A stretch of DNA of 33,658 bases. Source: Massilia cavernae. Lineage in GTDB: Bacteria; Pseudomonadota; Gammaproteobacteria; Burkholderiales; Burkholderiaceae_D. The stretch lies in the NCBI RefSeq assembly GCF_003590855.1, contig NZ_QYUP01000070.1:1-33658 (forward strand). Reading direction: 5' to 3'. Shown here in pieces: positions 32,595 to 33,658 of the stretch; within the stretch, counting starts at the first letter, position 1; each line of letters begins with the position of its first letter. The position numbers and the translations under genes were made by a program. The notes beneath the pieces are model-generated. The model had not been told where the DNA came from. It did no database searches and saw nothing but the letters and a program-made list of their open reading frames with translations.

Positions 32595-33658
32595 TTAGCG
32601 CGCGTCGTTGCCGATGTGGCGGCGGAAGAACGACTCGATGGTTCCGTACACGTGGCGCTGGCCAGGGCGCGACGAGATGCCGTGCTTGGCGCCCGGGTAG
32701 GTCATCAAGTCGAACTTGATGTTGCGGTTGACCATCGCGTCGATCAGCTGGGTGCTGTTGGTGAACAGGACGTTATCGTCGGCCATGCCATGCACCAGCA
32801 GCAGCGGCGACTTGAGGCCGTCCAGGTGCGCGAACACGCCGCTGCTCTTGTACGCTTCCGGATTGCCCTTCGGGGTAGCGCCGACGAACTGCTCGGTGTA
32901 GTGGGTGTCGTACAGCGACCAGTCGGTCACCGGCGCCACCGACACGCCCATCGCGATCTTGTCCGACGCTGCCGCCAGCAGGCGCAGCGTCATGTAGCCG
33001 CCGTAGCTCCAGCCGAACACACCGATGCGCTTCGGGTCGACGAAGACCTGTTTGCCCAGCCAGTCGATGCCGGTCAGCTGGTCTTCGACTTCATGCTTGC
33101 CCAGGCCGCCGTAGATGGCGTCGGTGAAGCTGCGTTCGCGGCGCGACGAGCCGCGGTTATCGAGGCGGAATACCACGTAGCCTTGCTGCGCCATGTACTG
33201 GTCGAAGTTGTTGCCCCACTTGCGCGACACGTGCTGCGAATGCGGGCCGCCGTAGGTCGACAGGAATACTGGATACTTTTTGCCCGCGTCGAAGGCGGCC
33301 GGCTTGATGATCGAGTAGTGCAGGGCCTGGCCGTCGTTGGCCTTGAGCGTGCCGTATTCGGTCTTCAGGTGGTTGGCCTTGTATTTGGCGTACGGGTGGC
33401 TGTCGTTCAGCTCATTCTTTTCCAGCCATTCGACCAGCGAACCGTCGGCGCGGCGAATCGCCACTTGCGGCGGGGTCGATGGATCGGAGAAGGTGTCGGT
33501 GAAGATCTCGCCGTTGCGCGCGAACGAAACGTCGTGCCAGCCGTCGGCCTTGGTGACGGCGCACCGGCTTGTCGGCCGTGCTGCCATCGAGCTTGAGCGC
33601 GTAGGCCTGCTTGTCGACGACCGCGTCGCGGTTCGACGATACGAACACGCGGCCGATT
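32595..33658 (-). CDS. S9 family peptidase (DPP-IV type), C-terminal part, one frame shift
   Basis: The visible part covers the end of the beta-propeller and the whole alpha/beta-hydrolase domain of a dipeptidyl-peptidase-IV-like enzyme. The nucleophile lies in VFGWSYGGYMT, the acid in HGMADDNVLF and the His in GAKHGISS. The N-terminal part runs off the right edge, where the frame is GRVFVSSNRDAVVDKQAYAL. At 33558-33559 one extra base breaks the frame; removing it gives the smooth join DKPVRVTKADGWHDVSF. It probably cleaves X-Pro dipeptides, complementing the M1 and M13 enzymes. The bidirectional terminator lies 16 bases downstream. Confidence 0.9.
   Translation of the reverse strand, partial: SAACSYRRTATRSSTSRPTRSSSMAARPTSRCAVTKADGWHDVSFARNGEIFTDTFSDPSTPPQVAIRRADGSLVEWLEKNELNDSHPYAKYKANHLKTEYGTLKANDGQALHYSIIKPAAFDAGKKYPVFLSTYGGPHSQHVSRKWGNNFDQYMAQQGYVVFRLDNRGSSRRERSFTDAIYGGLGKHEVEDQLTGIDWLGKQVFVDPKRIGVFGWSYGGYMTLRLLAAASDKIAMGVSVAPVTDWSLYDTHYTEQFVGATPKGNPEAYKSSGVFAHLDGLKSPLLLVHGMADDNVLFTNSTQLIDAMVNRNIKFDLMTYPGAKHGISSRPGQRHVYGTIESFFRRHIGNDAR

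Noticed and set aside
1..33658. CRISPR arrays, tRNA, rRNA genes and intact insertion sequences
   Set aside because: No regularly spaced repeats, cloverleaf, rRNA core or transposase was found.

Overview
The window looks like a chromosomal segment of a GC-rich betaproteobacterium, most likely Oxalobacteraceae of the Massilia/Telluria/Duganella type. This is an inference from the gene families present (NagB-II-type GlcNAc catabolism, ExeA/GspB, a FimV-like N-domain, a large TonB-dependent receptor, M13/M1/S9 peptidases), the high-GC codon use and the GGGGACAGACCCC-type palindromes. Nothing in the sequence fixes the species.

Left edge (1-1540): a visibly lower-GC accessory segment. It holds the start of a SIR2-like, defence-type protein read leftwards out of the window (357 codons open, no stop) and a small coiled-coil orphan. 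A 12-bp inverted repeat near 1540/1625 lies where composition changes to the GC-rich backbone.

1650-9780 (all minus strand): a secreted TPR-like protein, then a GlcNAc/peptidoglycan amino-sugar operon transcribed nagK-like kinase > nagA > SIS-family deaminase (nagB-II) > GH3 beta-N-acetylhexosaminidase. A near-consensus sigma-70 promoter and helically phased TGGTATT repeats precede it. Next come an exported protein with about 16 alternating GSG/GPG beta-helix rungs (GIN/DUF2807-like) and a small Ala-rich exported protein.

9850-16640 (plus strand): a LysR regulator with its own palindromic box, two overlapping small genes, exeA/gspA-gspB, mobB, a YjfB-type motility protein, and a two-gene bufferin-type RiPP cassette. 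The cassette is a DUF2282 precursor followed by one protein that fuses the DUF692 (MNIO) enzyme to its DUF2063 partner.

16640-20320: a DUF883-like protein without the usual membrane anchor, a YbcJ-like S4 protein and fumC (all minus), a FimV-N-domain protein (plus), and then a 370-bp gene-free interval. That interval looks like an independent structured small RNA with several GGA-bearing hairpins and a strong terminator.

20320-24840 (minus): a TonB-dependent receptor followed 64 bp later by an M20 amidohydrolase, probably one transcription unit. The receptor frame is broken five times, always by one missing base, mostly in short homopolymers. nagK and the terminal S9 peptidase carry similar one-base shifts, so consensus errors are more likely than decay. 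In contrast, 24840-25174 is a genuine remnant of a FAD-dependent oxidoreductase that has lost its middle.

25240-33658: a FliT-like chaperone and an HDOD protein (minus), tandem exported M1 and M13 metallopeptidases (plus), a CsbD stress protein, a SAM methyltransferase, a bidirectional terminator, and the C-terminal part of a DPP-IV-type S9 peptidase read in from the right edge. The receptor, M20, M1, M13 and S9 genes together suggest a strain built to take up and degrade peptides.
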